A DNA stretch of 64,000 nucleotides from Mikania micrantha (taxonomy: Eukaryota > Streptophyta > Magnoliopsida > Asterales > Asteraceae): assembly GCA_009363875.1 (NCBI GenBank), contig CM018690.1, positions 29,558,800-29,622,799 of the forward strand, in the 5' to 3' direction. The translations under genes and the position numbers were made by a program. Under the pieces are notes generated by a model. The model had not been told where the DNA came from. It saw only the letters and a program-made list of their open reading frames with translations, and did no database searches. The first letter of the stretch is position 1; each line of letters opens with the position of its first letter. Of this stretch, positions 1 through 11,719 are shown in pieces.

Positions 1-212
1 TGTCGTTTAAAATTTAAACAATTAACGATTTTGGCCTCTATGGTTTAAGTTTTTTTAGTTTTTCCAACAAATATTATTTAACATTTTTAATATAGGTGGG
101 CAAAAACTATTAATTGTTTAAAAATAGGGGCTTTGTTGTTAAAAGATTCTATTTTTGATTGAATATGATAAAAAGACTTAAATCACATAGGCCAGAATCG
201 CAAATTATTCTT
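1..212. repeat. Partial Mutator-type MITE, cut by the window edge
   Basis: The stretch resembles the MITE at 37397-37670 in word order (a 'ttttggcc..tatggtttaag' block near the left and 'aggccagaatcgcaaatta' near the right). It looks like a diverged copy whose left end lies outside the window. No target duplication can be checked. Confidence 0.4.
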
Positions 213-500
213 TTCATGGAGACAAAACACTATTTGCAAATTAGTGGTTGATACATTTATTGATTTCTGTCAAATGAAATGTCAAGGATCACAATATATA
301 CAATAAAAGTGCTCTTCAAATATAAGCACATCAAACGTTCTCCTTATGCAAGATACAACACCCTAATGAGAGACACAGACACACATCATTCATGAATATC
401 TAAGCACACCTTCATTGAGTATCTAATCGATACTAACCCTAAATTCTACTTTGTTTACCAATCTGGAATTTTATACCTGATCAATTTACAACCGCTAGCT

Positions 501-3500
501 TTACCTACCTGGCGTTGATGGAAGAGAATATGTTCTCCTGCTCTCCCCTGTAACAGGAAAACAAACTGGAACACCAATATGATGTGTGCTAAAGTTGAAC
601 TCACTTGGAACAACTTCAGCGAAAGACCGAGGAGAATGGCGGGTGGCACCTGATGATTTGTCTGTTTTAGTTTTTGAAGGCGAATGTTTTTGTGTCCCAC
701 TGCGCAAAATAAAAAATATCGATCTTAGGTTTTTAAGTTGAATGAGGAACTCTTCTTTTACTAGATAGAAAATCATAATGTATGATTATATACAAGGTTG
801 ACACCATAAAAAACCAACATACCTACTCATTTTGCATGAAAAAGTCAGTCAACCCAATTTTGATATATTTTATTTCCTGAACTTGTTTCAAAATATGCTT
901 AATCTTTTTTAAAAACATCTGTCAATAACAGAATTATTACCTATGTGGAGGCTATGCAGAAAATGTTTTGTTAATGTAGATATCATGTAGATCTTTTGAT
1001 GACATGGAACACCACTTCATCAATTTTAACCACACTTGCATATCATCTTATATAAAGAAAAAAAATTATTAATGTTAAAATTTTTGAACACTTGAACGTT
1101 AATTTGTCAAATCTTGTCTGGTTTAAGGGATAAAAATCGATTTTTTTAAAAATTTCACAAGGGCGTGTATTTTAAACAAGTCCTGAGAATTTAATAAACC
1201 AAAACTGGATGAGGGATTTTGTCTTGCAAAATGAGTAAATAGGTTGGTGGTTTTTTACAGCATTAACCCTTCCATATAAGAACAACTTACCAGTGAAACT
1301 GCAGTCTTCCATGTTTAGCCCCTTTGCATGGTGAGTATTGCATCATATCTTTGGGGTGTACAGGAAAGTGTGAGTCTCTTGGATTACACAGTGTTTCCTG
1401 GAATACAAAATGCGCACACATTTTGAAATTATAGGAAGAAAAAAAAATAGAATGCAATAACATACACAGACATTAAAAACTTACATTCAGTTTCAGACCA
1501 GAAAATTCTTGCTTGGAAAGTGAATGATTGTGATCAGATGAAAGACGCACAAAAGGATGTTCAAGTAGCGAAGCAGCCGATGGTCTGTTTTCAGGATTTC
1601 TTTGCAAACACCGATTGAGAAAATCCTTCCCTTCTGATGATAATGTTTCTGGTATCGTAGGGTTTCCATTCAGTACATTAAACATTGCTTGAACCTAATG
1701 ACACATGTACTAGAACTATTAGTTAACTGGTGCTGTAAAAAGATTACATTTACTGGCATATTCTTAATATGTAAATAGCAAATTACCCCATTGAATTCAC
1801 TCCATGGAGGTTTCCCCGTCACCATCTCAATTACTGTACACCCCAAGCTCCATATATCCATGGTATATGTATGTTCTGGATTGGCATCTTTACGCAATAC
1901 AGCTTGGAATACCTGCAACAAAAAACATGAAATTATACCATTTTTATTACGACTCAAACATAATGCTCAAATTTTTAATTTGCGAAAAATACCTCTGGAG
2001 CCATCCAATGTGGACTACCCTTAAGAGAAAGATCAGTCACATGTGCTGAAAGCTGCAAACAAAAATATTCAGAATGCATAAAAAAAAGTATGCTTTACAT
2101 TCGAGGTTATTAAGTTGCTATAAATAAATATTTACTATTTTTCAGCTCACATGTTTTGCCAATCCAAAGTCTGCAAGCTTCACAACACCAGATGCATCAA
2201 CAAGCAAATTTGCTCCTTTAATATCCCTATGTGACACAGACATAAATCATTAAAACTTAACTGTAATCAGTTTTAGATCATCTGCTTTCGCAAAGAAAAT
2301 GATACCTGTGAACAGTTTTCTTGCTGTGCAAGTAAGCCAATCCTAAGAGAATGTGACGTGTGAAATTTCTAACTACAGATTCAGTTATAGCTCCACAGTG
2401 TTCTCGGACATATTTATTTAAGGGACCAGGGTGAACATACTCCAAATATATGCAAAACCGGTTCTCAACCTGCATTGAAGACAGAATTATGGAAAAGAAT
2501 ATTTTTTACTATATTGGAAGGAAACAACATAAAAGAAGCCTGAAGAAACTCACCATTTCAGAACCCAAATACTGTACAATGTTTGGATGCTCTAAATTTC
2601 GAAGAACTCTTATTTCCTAAAACAGAATGAAAGTTTGAGAGAGAGAAAAAATTACACTACAATTTCATAGTACATTCATTAACTACTTTCATTTCAATGA
2701 AAATCATGATCATGAACAAACAATTGTATATATATGAAGGTGCAGCAGAATTACCTGCTCCAATTGCCTCATACATTCAGATGATTTAGGGTCATCAGGA
2801 ATGATATCAACTTCTTTCAATGCACACAAACTCCCTGTTTCACTACAAAAAATCAATATGAATAATTAAACCCACTGTACCAAAAGGAATTCAAAATTTA
2901 GCTCATGGTATATTATATATACCGGTTGGTTGCTTCATATACGGTACCATAAGTACCACGCCCCAAAAGTTTCCCTTTCTGCCATTGACCTTTTATTGAT
3001 TGCCCCTCAGATTTATCCAAACTTGAAAGCCTAGAAACTGGTTTTGAAGGTGGCAGCGGAAGTGGGTGAACAATATTGTTGTAGCTATCGGTTCTACTAT
3101 TCAGATAAGGACTGTGTAATGGTGGACTGTGCAGTTGAGAACGTCTTGTTGATGACTCAAGAGGCGGAGACAAATGAAATTCTTGAATGCCTGCAAGTGC
3201 AGTATCAAAAATATCGACTGTACTAAATTTTTTGGGGCTAAGTGTAGGACTAGGGAAAGTGGTAGATGGGGCACTTCTAGCAGGAACATCCAACCTGATG
3301 TCTTTATCAACCTTTTCACCTTGAGGATAACCTTTCCGGCGATGGTAAGTTGAAGTTTTAGATGAGATTGGTACGTCATGACTCTTGGTTTTCATCCCAC
3401 TTCGATCAGAACTACAACTGTATACAAAATAACATCAACCCTCAACCTATAATAGACATATACTACAAGAATTCTACAGCCTTAAAATTCATAAACTTCT

Positions 3501-5064
3501 TTAGGAATTAAGTAATCGATTGTTTTCATTTGCCTGATGTAAATTTTACTTGGATTTTGCCACTGATTATCCCAAAATGGTTCTGTTTTCGGTAGGTAGA
3601 TAAACTAATTACATGCTACTTTAACATGTCCCCCAAATTATTATGTTGAAAACCACATCATAAGTGTACATACCGAGTTAATGAAGAGATCAAATTGAAA
3701 AACAATGTCTTGTTTATCTTTCCCAATCTTTCTTTGATTTTATATAGTATCTCCTGAATTATTTAAAGAAGTATAAAATGTGTGCATATGCGTATGCACT
3801 TGCATAAAGTGTATTTGCATATATACATCTAGACAATACTATGAATATAACATAGTATAAAATAAGACAATATGTAGTGAAAGGAAAAAGAGATGTGATA
3901 GGGTTAGGTGGCACCCTATAAGCCTATAATGTCTGGGATACTACCCCTAAGCCTTATAGGGGGTGTTATAAAGCTTTTAGTGATGACAATAAGGCTATGT
4001 GCAGTGGCCTTGTGAGTGGGCGTGAGAAGCTTGGGTCATGTCTCCATGACGCCTTCCACCCAATACACACGGGGCGTGACCGGGGATGGTGGGGGTGAGT
4101 GTGAGAGTAGAAGAAAGGAGAAAAAAGGAAGGTTGACGGGGGCTTGACGAGGGGTGATGATAACACATGTGGTGATGACGTGAAGTGATGAGGGGGTGAT
4201 GGTGTTAGTTGTTTATGTGGCGGCTACATGGAATGACAGGGGCTTTACCACTACACATAGCGTTATAGGTGTGGAGCAAGAGATTCCACCAATCACAATA
4301 TTAGACTGTCTCTTCTCTTTTTAAATTAAACCACACATTCACTCAAGTTACCACCATCACCGACTAATTGTTGGGCGCCATATAATATATTGGAATCTAC
4401 GTGCATTCTAGTCAAACTATACGATAAATAGGGAAAGAAACAAAGATTGTTATGATGTTATCGCAGTATGAAGAATAATATCAGTTGATTGAAATCCATA
4501 CAATTTGAAGATGAAAATAAAATGGTTGAAGCCTAATGTCAAATTGCAGCCATGTTTTGTGCATGGAGTAAGCAGTAGATATCTTAAACGTAAAGTATCT
4601 TTGATTTTACAACAACAATCAAGTCTACTGGATCAGTAATTCCAAGCATGTATGACAACTTACCGCCCATTTCCGCCGCCGTATAATTCAGCCGGAAACC
4701 GCAATTCATCATTAGGAAGTGGCAATGGTTGGGGCACGGCGAACGAGGACCAATGTTGCGGCAATCGTTGCGAAGACCTAGACTCAGAATCCGGAGAATT
4801 AGGCAACGATTTTGTTTCATCACCATCATCCTGCTCCGGCAAACAAAAGTACTCCACCGACACGCGACGGAATTTATGCTGCCTAGTGAGCTTCTTCTTC
4901 GACTGCGGTGAAATAAACTCTCCATTTCCGCACGGTGACGACGATGATGAACACGGAGACGATTTCGAAGAATTGTTGACATAATTAGAGCCAGAAGCAA
5001 TAGAAGACATCAGATTTGCAGGGGAAGAGAGATGAAACCTTCGTTTACTGAAGAATTTACTCAT
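501..5064 (-). CDS. MAP kinase kinase kinase, MAPKKK3/MAPKKK5-like
   Basis: Serine/threonine kinase of the MEKK class, which phosphorylates MAPK kinases in immune or developmental signalling (family knowledge). Exons read on the minus strand: 5064-4664, 3417-2923, 2842-2755, 2616-2554, 2469-2306, 2226-2151, 2052-1993, 1912-1787, 1694-1485, 1397-1291, 699-501. All junctions are GT-AG and the phases close to 1989 nt (662 aa). A Ser/Pro-rich N-terminus (1-278) precedes the kinase domain (about 279-540): glycine loop GRGTYGTV 286-293, catalytic Lys308 in ALKEV, HRD ending at Asp405, DFG 423-425, APE 447-449. YLEYVHPG and ESVVRNFTRHIL are MAPKKK3/5-type blocks. The C-terminal tail is Ser-rich. The activation segment reads GSPHWMAPE where Tyr is usual. 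An in-frame upstream ATG at 5085 would add 7 residues; 5064 is preferred because MSKFFSKRRF begins a basic leader. The last exon could have another splice form. Confidence 0.9.
3986..4267. mobile_element. MITE in intron 1 of the MAPKKK gene
   Basis: Imperfect terminal inverted repeats: 'ggctatgtgcagtgg' on the left and 'ccactacacatagcg' on the right. The interior is GC-richer than the surrounding intron and has no ORF of its own. The ends resemble PIF/Harbinger or hAT MITEs, but I see no clean target duplication, so the superfamily is open. Confidence 0.55.
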
Positions 5065-5285
5065 GATTAAGGCTGTGATGAACACAAAACCACCGAAAAA
5101 TGTAGGAAAATGATGATGATACGTGAAAATTTAGGGTTTTGAGGATGATGAGTCGTTGCGTTTACTAACGGGTTTGTCAACATTTGAATCGGCAATTGAG
5201 ACGTATGCTTGTTGAATGGTGTCATGAAGTAAGGAACACGATTACATACCATCATCGTCTTCGTCGTCATCATCGTTCGGAATGT

Positions 5286-6160
5286 GAAAGAGGCAAGAAC
5301 TAAAAGTCAAGTCAATGCTCATGTGTTATGTGCATACTCAGTCGTATTATACGTGTAGTTTTTACAGGAGATGAAGAGATCCTCCACTGAATTTTCAAAA
5401 CCAAATACATTGAGAGTGAAAAACAACAATACAATATTCGGATTTAAAGGTTGCATTTGACTCTTTTTCTTTTTTTTAATTTTTTTTTTACGACTTGGAG
5501 TGAATGCTCAAAACGAGATTTCAACCGTCTTTTTATCTTTGACTTTAAAAGCATATATCTGATCTCCCCCCAAGATAAACCCCGCTCCATTGTTTTTTAT
5601 TCAATCCCTTCTCAATTCTCATGCAATCTTTGTAAAAGTGAATCAGACAGCAAACCGATTGTTTAATTAGTTCACTTGATTCGGTTGAACCATATTTAAA
5701 AGCCGGATAAATATAGTAAAACTTATACGTGTAACCTGATATTTATAAAAAAATTGAAATTCGGTTCAAACCAATGTACTTTGCTGGTCCAACCATCCAG
5801 TTCATCAGTCTGACCAGTCAGTTCATTAGTACACTTAAATAACGGTTCAAATATGTTAACTGGATTGATTTTGTGATCAATTCTGATCCAACTGGTTCCA
5901 TTTTCGGTTTGGTTCGATTCTAAAAACGCCACTCTCAAGTAGAGCTACACAAGCTGGTTCCCAAAGACTAAACCGGTTAATGGTCAAAACCAAACGGATT
6001 TTGACAATAACCGATTCAGTTATTAACTGGTATTTTAGAGGTAGAAATCATAAACGATGGAATTGAATCAATTAATAATCGATCTGGTAAACTAGTATAA
6101 CCTGTCAAAAACGGTTTTATAACTAAACAACTAAAATAAAGTTGTATACTAAATTAATAT
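5286..6160. other. Upstream region of the MAPKKK gene; no gene seen
   Basis: AT-rich sequence that should hold the promoter of the minus-strand kinase gene. The 5720-6120 part is rich in 'aaccggtt'-like words, suggesting an old non-coding repeat, but no ends could be defined. Confidence 0.4.
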
Positions 6161-6390
6161 ATTTGTTAAACCTTTTTTATTGCGATAACCGAATAACTGC
6201 ATCTTATTACTTTGGAGCCCACGTTAAAGTAAATATAAAGGTATAGGTTTCTTCTTCTTTTTTTTAATTATTGTAAACGGGGCTCACATTAATTAAAAAA
6301 AATACACTTTTAAATTTACTTTAATGTGGACCGCAGTGTAATAAAATGTAGTTACTCGGTTATCGTAATAAGGAATGATTAACAATTGAT
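6161..6390. mobile_element. Inverted-repeat MITE (family shared with 25301-25530)
   Basis: The left arm ('ttattgcgataaccgaataa') and right arm ('ttactcggttatcgtaataa') fold on each other, with matching 'cacgttaaagtaaat' and 'atttactttaatgtgg' blocks inside. A second copy lies at 25301-25530 and an arm fragment at about 19930-19970. Non-coding. Confidence 0.7.
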
Positions 6391-6398
6391 CATTCTCA

Positions 6399-6804
6399 TA
6401 TATATATAGGGCATGAAATTTTACATAACCCACTAAATGCGCGCTTACCCAAATAACTTTGGCAAGATGAAGCCAAATCTTGGATTTTTTTTCCAAACAT
6501 CATTGTAACACATTTTGAACACTATGTTCTTTTTTGAGTTTGTGTAAATTCATCATCGTTTAAAAAATATCAACATTGTAAGTTTTGGGCAAAAATGACT
6601 AACAGTACTCTAAGCCAAAAACTTACAATGTTGATATCTTTTAAATGATGATGAATTTACACAAACTCATAAAAGAACATAGTGTTCAAAATGTGTTACA
6701 ATGATGTTTGAAAAAAAATCCAAGATTTGGCTTCATCTTGCCAAAGTTATTTGGGTTAGCGCGCATTTAGTGGGTTATTTTTTGTTCCCAGCCCTATATA
6801 TATA
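6399..6804. mobile_element. Foldback element: long near-perfect hairpin
   Basis: Arms 6399-6589 and 6615-6804 are reverse complements along about 190 bp with only scattered differences, around a loop of about 25 bp. The tips are 'tatatatatagggc' and 'gccctatatatata'. It directly adjoins the MITE at 6161-6390. No protein is encoded; a transcript would form a very long stem. Confidence 0.85.
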
Positions 6805-7149
6805 GATATAGGATTAGGTTCAAGTAAAAATGATTATGTTAGTGAGAAGGGTGAGAAGTAATATTAACCCTTAGATTAAACATGTGATTAATTTTTAAGG
6901 AAGGGTATATTTGGAAAAAAAAATTATTTAAGAAGGTATATATCATTTTTTTTATTTCTTATTGTGTTTTTATGCCTGTTATTGTTGGTTGCGTTATATA
7001 TATGTTATTTGTTTCCAATTTGTGTAAAATGCATGATTTTTGTGTCTATTGATTATAACGACTAATAAGATTATTCACAACAAACATGATTGTTGTGTAT
7101 TGCGTATCATTATTGTGTCTATTGTGTTTTTATGAGTTTTACTGATAAT

Positions 7150-7742
7150 CATTGTGCAATACGTGCATCACAGATGACAACAGATATGACACAATAGACA
7201 CTATGTTTATACACAATGACCCCAAACACATTGATGTCTATAACCATTGTTTTTAAAAGTTTTTACATAACTTAACCATTGCGCAATATGTGCATCACAA
7301 ATGATAACATATATGACACAATAGACACTATGTTTAGACACACTGACCCAAAACACAGTGATGTCTATAACCATTGTTTCTAAAAATTTTGAACCTAACC
7401 TAAACATTGTGTAATACGTGCATCACATATGACAACAGATATGACACAATAGACACTATGCTGAGACACAATGACCCAAAACACAATGATGTTTATAACC
7501 ATTGTTTCTAAAAGTTTTTACCTAACTTAACCGTTGTGCAATATGTGCATTACAAATGACAACATATATGACACAATAGACACTATGTTTAGACACAATT
7601 AATCAAAACACAGTGATGTCTATAACCATTGTTTCTAAAAATTTTGACCTAACATAACCATTGTGTTGTACGTGCATAACATATGACAACAGATATGACA
7701 CAATGACACTATGGTTAGACACGATGACCCAAAACACAGATG
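7150..7742. repeat. 127-bp tandem repeat, about 4.6 copies
   Basis: Units start at 7150, 7277, 7405, 7532 and 7659, so the period is 127-128 bp. Each has a 'cattgtgcaatacgtgcat'-type head and a 'gacacaatagacactatg' body. Units 1, 3 and 5 carry 'tacgtgcat..gacaacagatatgac'; units 2 and 4 carry 'tatgtgcat..acatatatgac'. The array therefore has a two-unit higher-order period of about 255 bp. Confidence 0.9.
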
Positions 7743-9100
7743 ACATATATTTTTTTAATTTTTTATATAACAATACTATACTCGTTTTAAAGATAAAAAA
7801 TGTTCGTTTTTTTTTGTGTAGCTTTTTTAAAAAAAAATAATATCGTATATAAAAGTTATAACTGAACTACAGCGCATCGCGTCTTACGTTTTTTTCCCTC
7901 CAGCGCACAGCTGGTCACAGGTTAGGTGTCTGCGAAATACATCTTACGTTTAGCCTTCCAGCCCACTTGTACCAGCCCGTATGAGAATTTCACCTATAAG
8001 CAGATATAATTTGCAAATCATACGTATACTAATAGGCTAAATGCTGGTCACGTAGTATCCCTTTATGCGTCAAAGTTTAAACATACAATGCTTAAAAAAA
8101 TGCATTTATATTTAAAACAAGTTAAAAGTATTCACCTGGATTTTTGATTGGCTAGGTGACAACTTAAAACTTCTTAGTATAACTTCGTTTCTGCTTAATC
8201 CATCCTTAAAACTATTTGTAAGGATGATTCTTGAAATGTTTATTTTCTGCTCCTAAAATATATCATAAGTTTAACATAATATTTATATATATATGGGATC
8301 GAATCTTAACCCCAACCCTATAAGCTTAATATTATACAAAACTTAAATTTTTGGCTTTAAGTTACATACCTAACTTTGGTGCCAACTCTTTATTTTTGAG
8401 AAATTTCATATGGAACTTGTACAGACAAATTTGGTTGATGTTCAGAACTTTCTCTTTAATTTTCTTCTTTGATTGTCTCGTGAAACTTCCACATGAAGTT
8501 TGTTTTAATTCTTTCGAAATCTTCTGGCTTTTTTTTAATCCTTAACAACTTTTGAACACTCACTCACACGTGCACTTTTCCTACAAAATTTCTTTTTGTT
8601 TTTTAATTATTATTATTATATTATTATAAGTAATTTATCTCAAATTTTGTTTCTCTTTTATAACTTTTAAAATATCACGCTTTGTAAAATTATAAATATA
8701 CGGTTAGGATCGGTTCATTATTCACTATGTTTCAACCTAAGTTTCGTTAAAAACGGAGAAATATCAAATATAATAGATCTTAATATTATTATTATTATTT
8801 AACCGACTTTTGACTATTTAGACCCCAACTATTTCGACTACTTGTTCGTTTAAACGAACGGTGATTTCTAATATTAAATCCTCGAATAATCATATTTTAT
8901 AAATTAAACAATAACTATTCTATTTATTAGACAGGATTTTATAACTCAAATGCTCGTTTCTATTATTGTATTTTTGAGTGATAATATTACTATATATAAT
9001 TAAAAGGTATGAAAAGGAATAGTAAAAATAATATTATTATATAGTTGGTGGCCCATTTATTTTATATATACATATGTATTATATTATATAGTATAAGGTT
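7743..9100. other. AT-rich intergenic DNA, no gene seen
   Basis: Low-complexity A/T-rich sequence with short TA and TTA runs. No ORF of coding character and no clear element ends were found. Confidence 0.4.
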
Positions 9101-9104
9101 TGGC

Positions 9105-10220
9105 TAAAAAGTCTTAAAACCATGAGAAGTGTGAGAAGTAATCATGTCCATACACGTGTATTTTCAAAGGTTTAATAGATATGGGTATTTACGTAATTTG
9201 CTCTGATAATTGTTAGCGGTTATTTTGGAAACATACCATGTTTGTCGCTCAACATTTTTTAAAAATCCAAATCAATTATCGATTACAAAAAAAAAAAATC
9301 ACAGATTGTAACTGATTTTATGATTCTAATTTTTAGTTTTTTTTTGGGTAACAATGTGATGGAATCGAACACAGAAGAGACGCAAGGTTATGGTGTTTTT
9401 AATATTATGTTATTTGGCGTTATCAGTTAGCTTCATATTATCTTTATGGTGTTTATATTAGCATTATATATTGTGTTTTGGCGTTTTCAGATTCTATGGT
9501 GTTTTTCATATTGTATAGTGTTTTTCATATTGTATGGTGTTTTTCATATTGTATGGTGTTTTTCATATTTTATGGTGTTTTTCAGATTGTATGGTGTTTT
9601 TCATATTGTATGGTGTTTTTCATATTGTATGGTCTTTTTCAGATTGTATGGTGTTATTTTGTATGTTGTTTGATATTTCGTTTAAATGATGCTCTGTTTT
9701 TTGATATTATGGTGTTTTTCAAATTTTATGATGTTTTTCAGATTGTATTGTGTTTTTTGGATTGTATGGTGTTTTTGAATCCAAGTATTACAAGTTATTT
9801 TGAATCCAAAAGCCCTAATCACCATTACATTTTAAAATTTATGGTGTTTTTTAAAATAATGCTCTGTTTCTTGATTTTATACAGGTTATATACGTAGTTT
9901 AGAATTTACGGTGTTTTTCATATTAAAACACCATAACAAAGGTTCAACACCATATATCGAGACATATCAATAAGAAAATACATTATAATACCAATTTATA
10001 TCCACCACCGAGCTAGGTTAAATGCGTTTTTTACGGGATTGAGAGAAATTGGGGAGGTTAGTTTTAATTCAAAAAACACCAAATTACTATTATGCCCATC
10101 CCGCGTCTTTCAAACGTCATATTATTTACATAATTGCCACCGCGCGATCTTGACCATAAAACACCACAAATCAAGGAACAAGATTGCTTCTCACGCTTCT
10201 CATGGTTTTTAGTCTTCTTA
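9105..10220. mobile_element. Non-autonomous TIR transposon of about 1.1 kb
   Basis: The left end contains 'aaaaccatgagaagtgtgag' and the right end 'ctcacgcttctcatggtttt', its reverse complement with one difference; the inverted repeats extend to about 38 bp. No transposase is present. A 19-bp minisatellite lies inside. A related end ('gtgagaagggtgagaagtaa') occurs near 6850. The superfamily is not determined. Confidence 0.75.
9492..9780. repeat. 19-bp minisatellite inside the TIR element
   Basis: The unit 'gtttttcatattgtatggt' repeats with a strict 19-bp period from about 9492 to 9663, followed by decayed copies to about 9780. Because 19 is not a multiple of three and the unit lacks stops, several frames stay open; the resulting Phe/Tyr/Val-rich ORFs are artefacts. 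Confidence 0.85.
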
Positions 10221-10479
10221 AAATATCCCTCCCCATATTATATATATTATTATATATTATAATATTTAGGTGTCTGATTCATGTAATAACGTTTTGAAAA
10301 TTTGGATTTAAACCATCCGATGTTTTTTTAACTTTGAAAAGTAATAAATAGAGATAAGTGTATTAAATTTGAGAGATTTGTTTAGAGATTTGAGTTTTTA
10401 TTAGAATTGAGAGATTTGCTTAGAAATTTGGTTTTTTCTTTTAATTTAAACGATTGATTACGGGTGAGACGGATTTTTT

Positions 10480-10678
10480 GAGTAATTTTTCTATTATTTT
10501 TATAACATATTTGTGAGAATTTTGTATGATTTTATGTTTTTATGAAAATTTTATATAGAGTTCGTGATAAAAGATTTGATTTTGTTATGTAATTTATGCT
10601 TCTGCAAATTATATATATATCAGTTCCCAAAAGTGTACTGTGATAACCCGCCGCAACGCGCGAGGAGAATAAACCAAG
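10480..10678 (+). mobile_element. Helitron 3' terminal region (copy 1)
   Basis: The end shows a GC-rich hairpin ('acccgccgcaacgcgcga') about 10 nt before the terminus CCAAG followed by T, close to the Helitron CTRR-T rule. The upstream 170 bp ('gttcgtgataaaagatttga') are shared with copies at 24695-24960 and 28185-28399. The 5' end was not found. Confidence 0.65.
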
Positions 10679-11617
10679 TTTTAATTATAACCAAAAGTAT
10701 TTAATTTATATTATCAAAACGAGATGTTACATCCTTCTTCAACTTTCAACCCTAATATCATTTCTTCTACCTTGAGCTCTCCTTTAAAACTGGTCTTATC
10801 TTATACACATTTCAATATTGTTTTCAAGTGATCCTTCAATCAAATGGACATTTCCATTGTTGTTGTAATCAAGATTGCCTTTTGTATAAACAAAACGTAC
10901 CACTAAGACAAATATGGATTCTAAACTATCATATGGAAGCTTTTGATGCAAAGTAAATCATGGGTCATGACTATTACAATTAGAAATTGATATTCAAATT
11001 CTTTCCACCAAGCCAAATATCAAAGGTTCTTAAAATGCATAGCCCTTATAGTGGCAACCCTGTGTTCTCATGTATTTCTCAAGTAAGCTATTTGTAATGT
11101 TACCAGGAGATCGTGTAGCAATTAAAATTAATATATTGGATTCTACTCGAACTACTTAAAACCTCATATGGTTTTCATTATATTTTTGATGATAAATCAT
11201 ACTTTTGTAAATATGATTAAACATTTATTGAAAATAAATGTTAAATATATAACATTGTTATATAAATGTCCCTTTCCAAATTCATATTTATTTATTTTTC
11301 AAGACATAATAAATAGTCGGTAAAGTATCAAACTGTTTGTGGGATGATATACTCTTGTTAAAATAGTTTTTATGTCTTTAAAAACTTAAAGTAATTGATT
11401 TAAACTTTCAATAGCATTCCCACACAAGATGGAAAAGGCCTTAACCTGATCTCATTCAACTAAACTTGTATGGAAAATTTCTAAAGTTTATCTTTATCAT
11501 ATCACGAAACAAAACATCCTACAAGTCGAATTTTACCTAGTGGGTACTTCACAATTTGGACCTAAAAATTGGGAATTTGTATTGCACACAATTTAGATAA
11601 TCCATGAATCTTACCTG
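10679..11617. other. Intergenic DNA, no gene seen
   Basis: AT-rich sequence without a coding ORF or recognisable element ends. It ends with ACCTG (11613-11617), the target site of the truncated retroelement that follows. Confidence 0.4.
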
Positions 11618-11719
11618 TGTGACAACCGGAAAATTTTTGTTTCTTAAACACTCTTGCTTCTCAAACACTACCAACAACAACCAAATTTCGGGACGAAATT
11701 TCTTTCAACAAGGGGATGA

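Noticed and set aside
455..700. Alternative frame over the last kinase exon
   Set aside because: The phase from exon 10 selects the Ser/Pro-rich frame ending at 501; the other frame would need a different acceptor.
4652..4984. Plus-strand ORF of 110 codons opposite kinase exon 1
   Set aside because: Antisense shadow of a coding exon whose splice phases fit the kinase.
7150..7742. CRISPR-like array
   Set aside because: Units of 127 bp are repeated throughout, with no unique spacers, in plant DNA.
9446..9897. Phe/Tyr/Val-rich ORFs of 75 and 139 codons
   Set aside because: They are frames through the 19-bp minisatellite; the repeat itself lacks stops.
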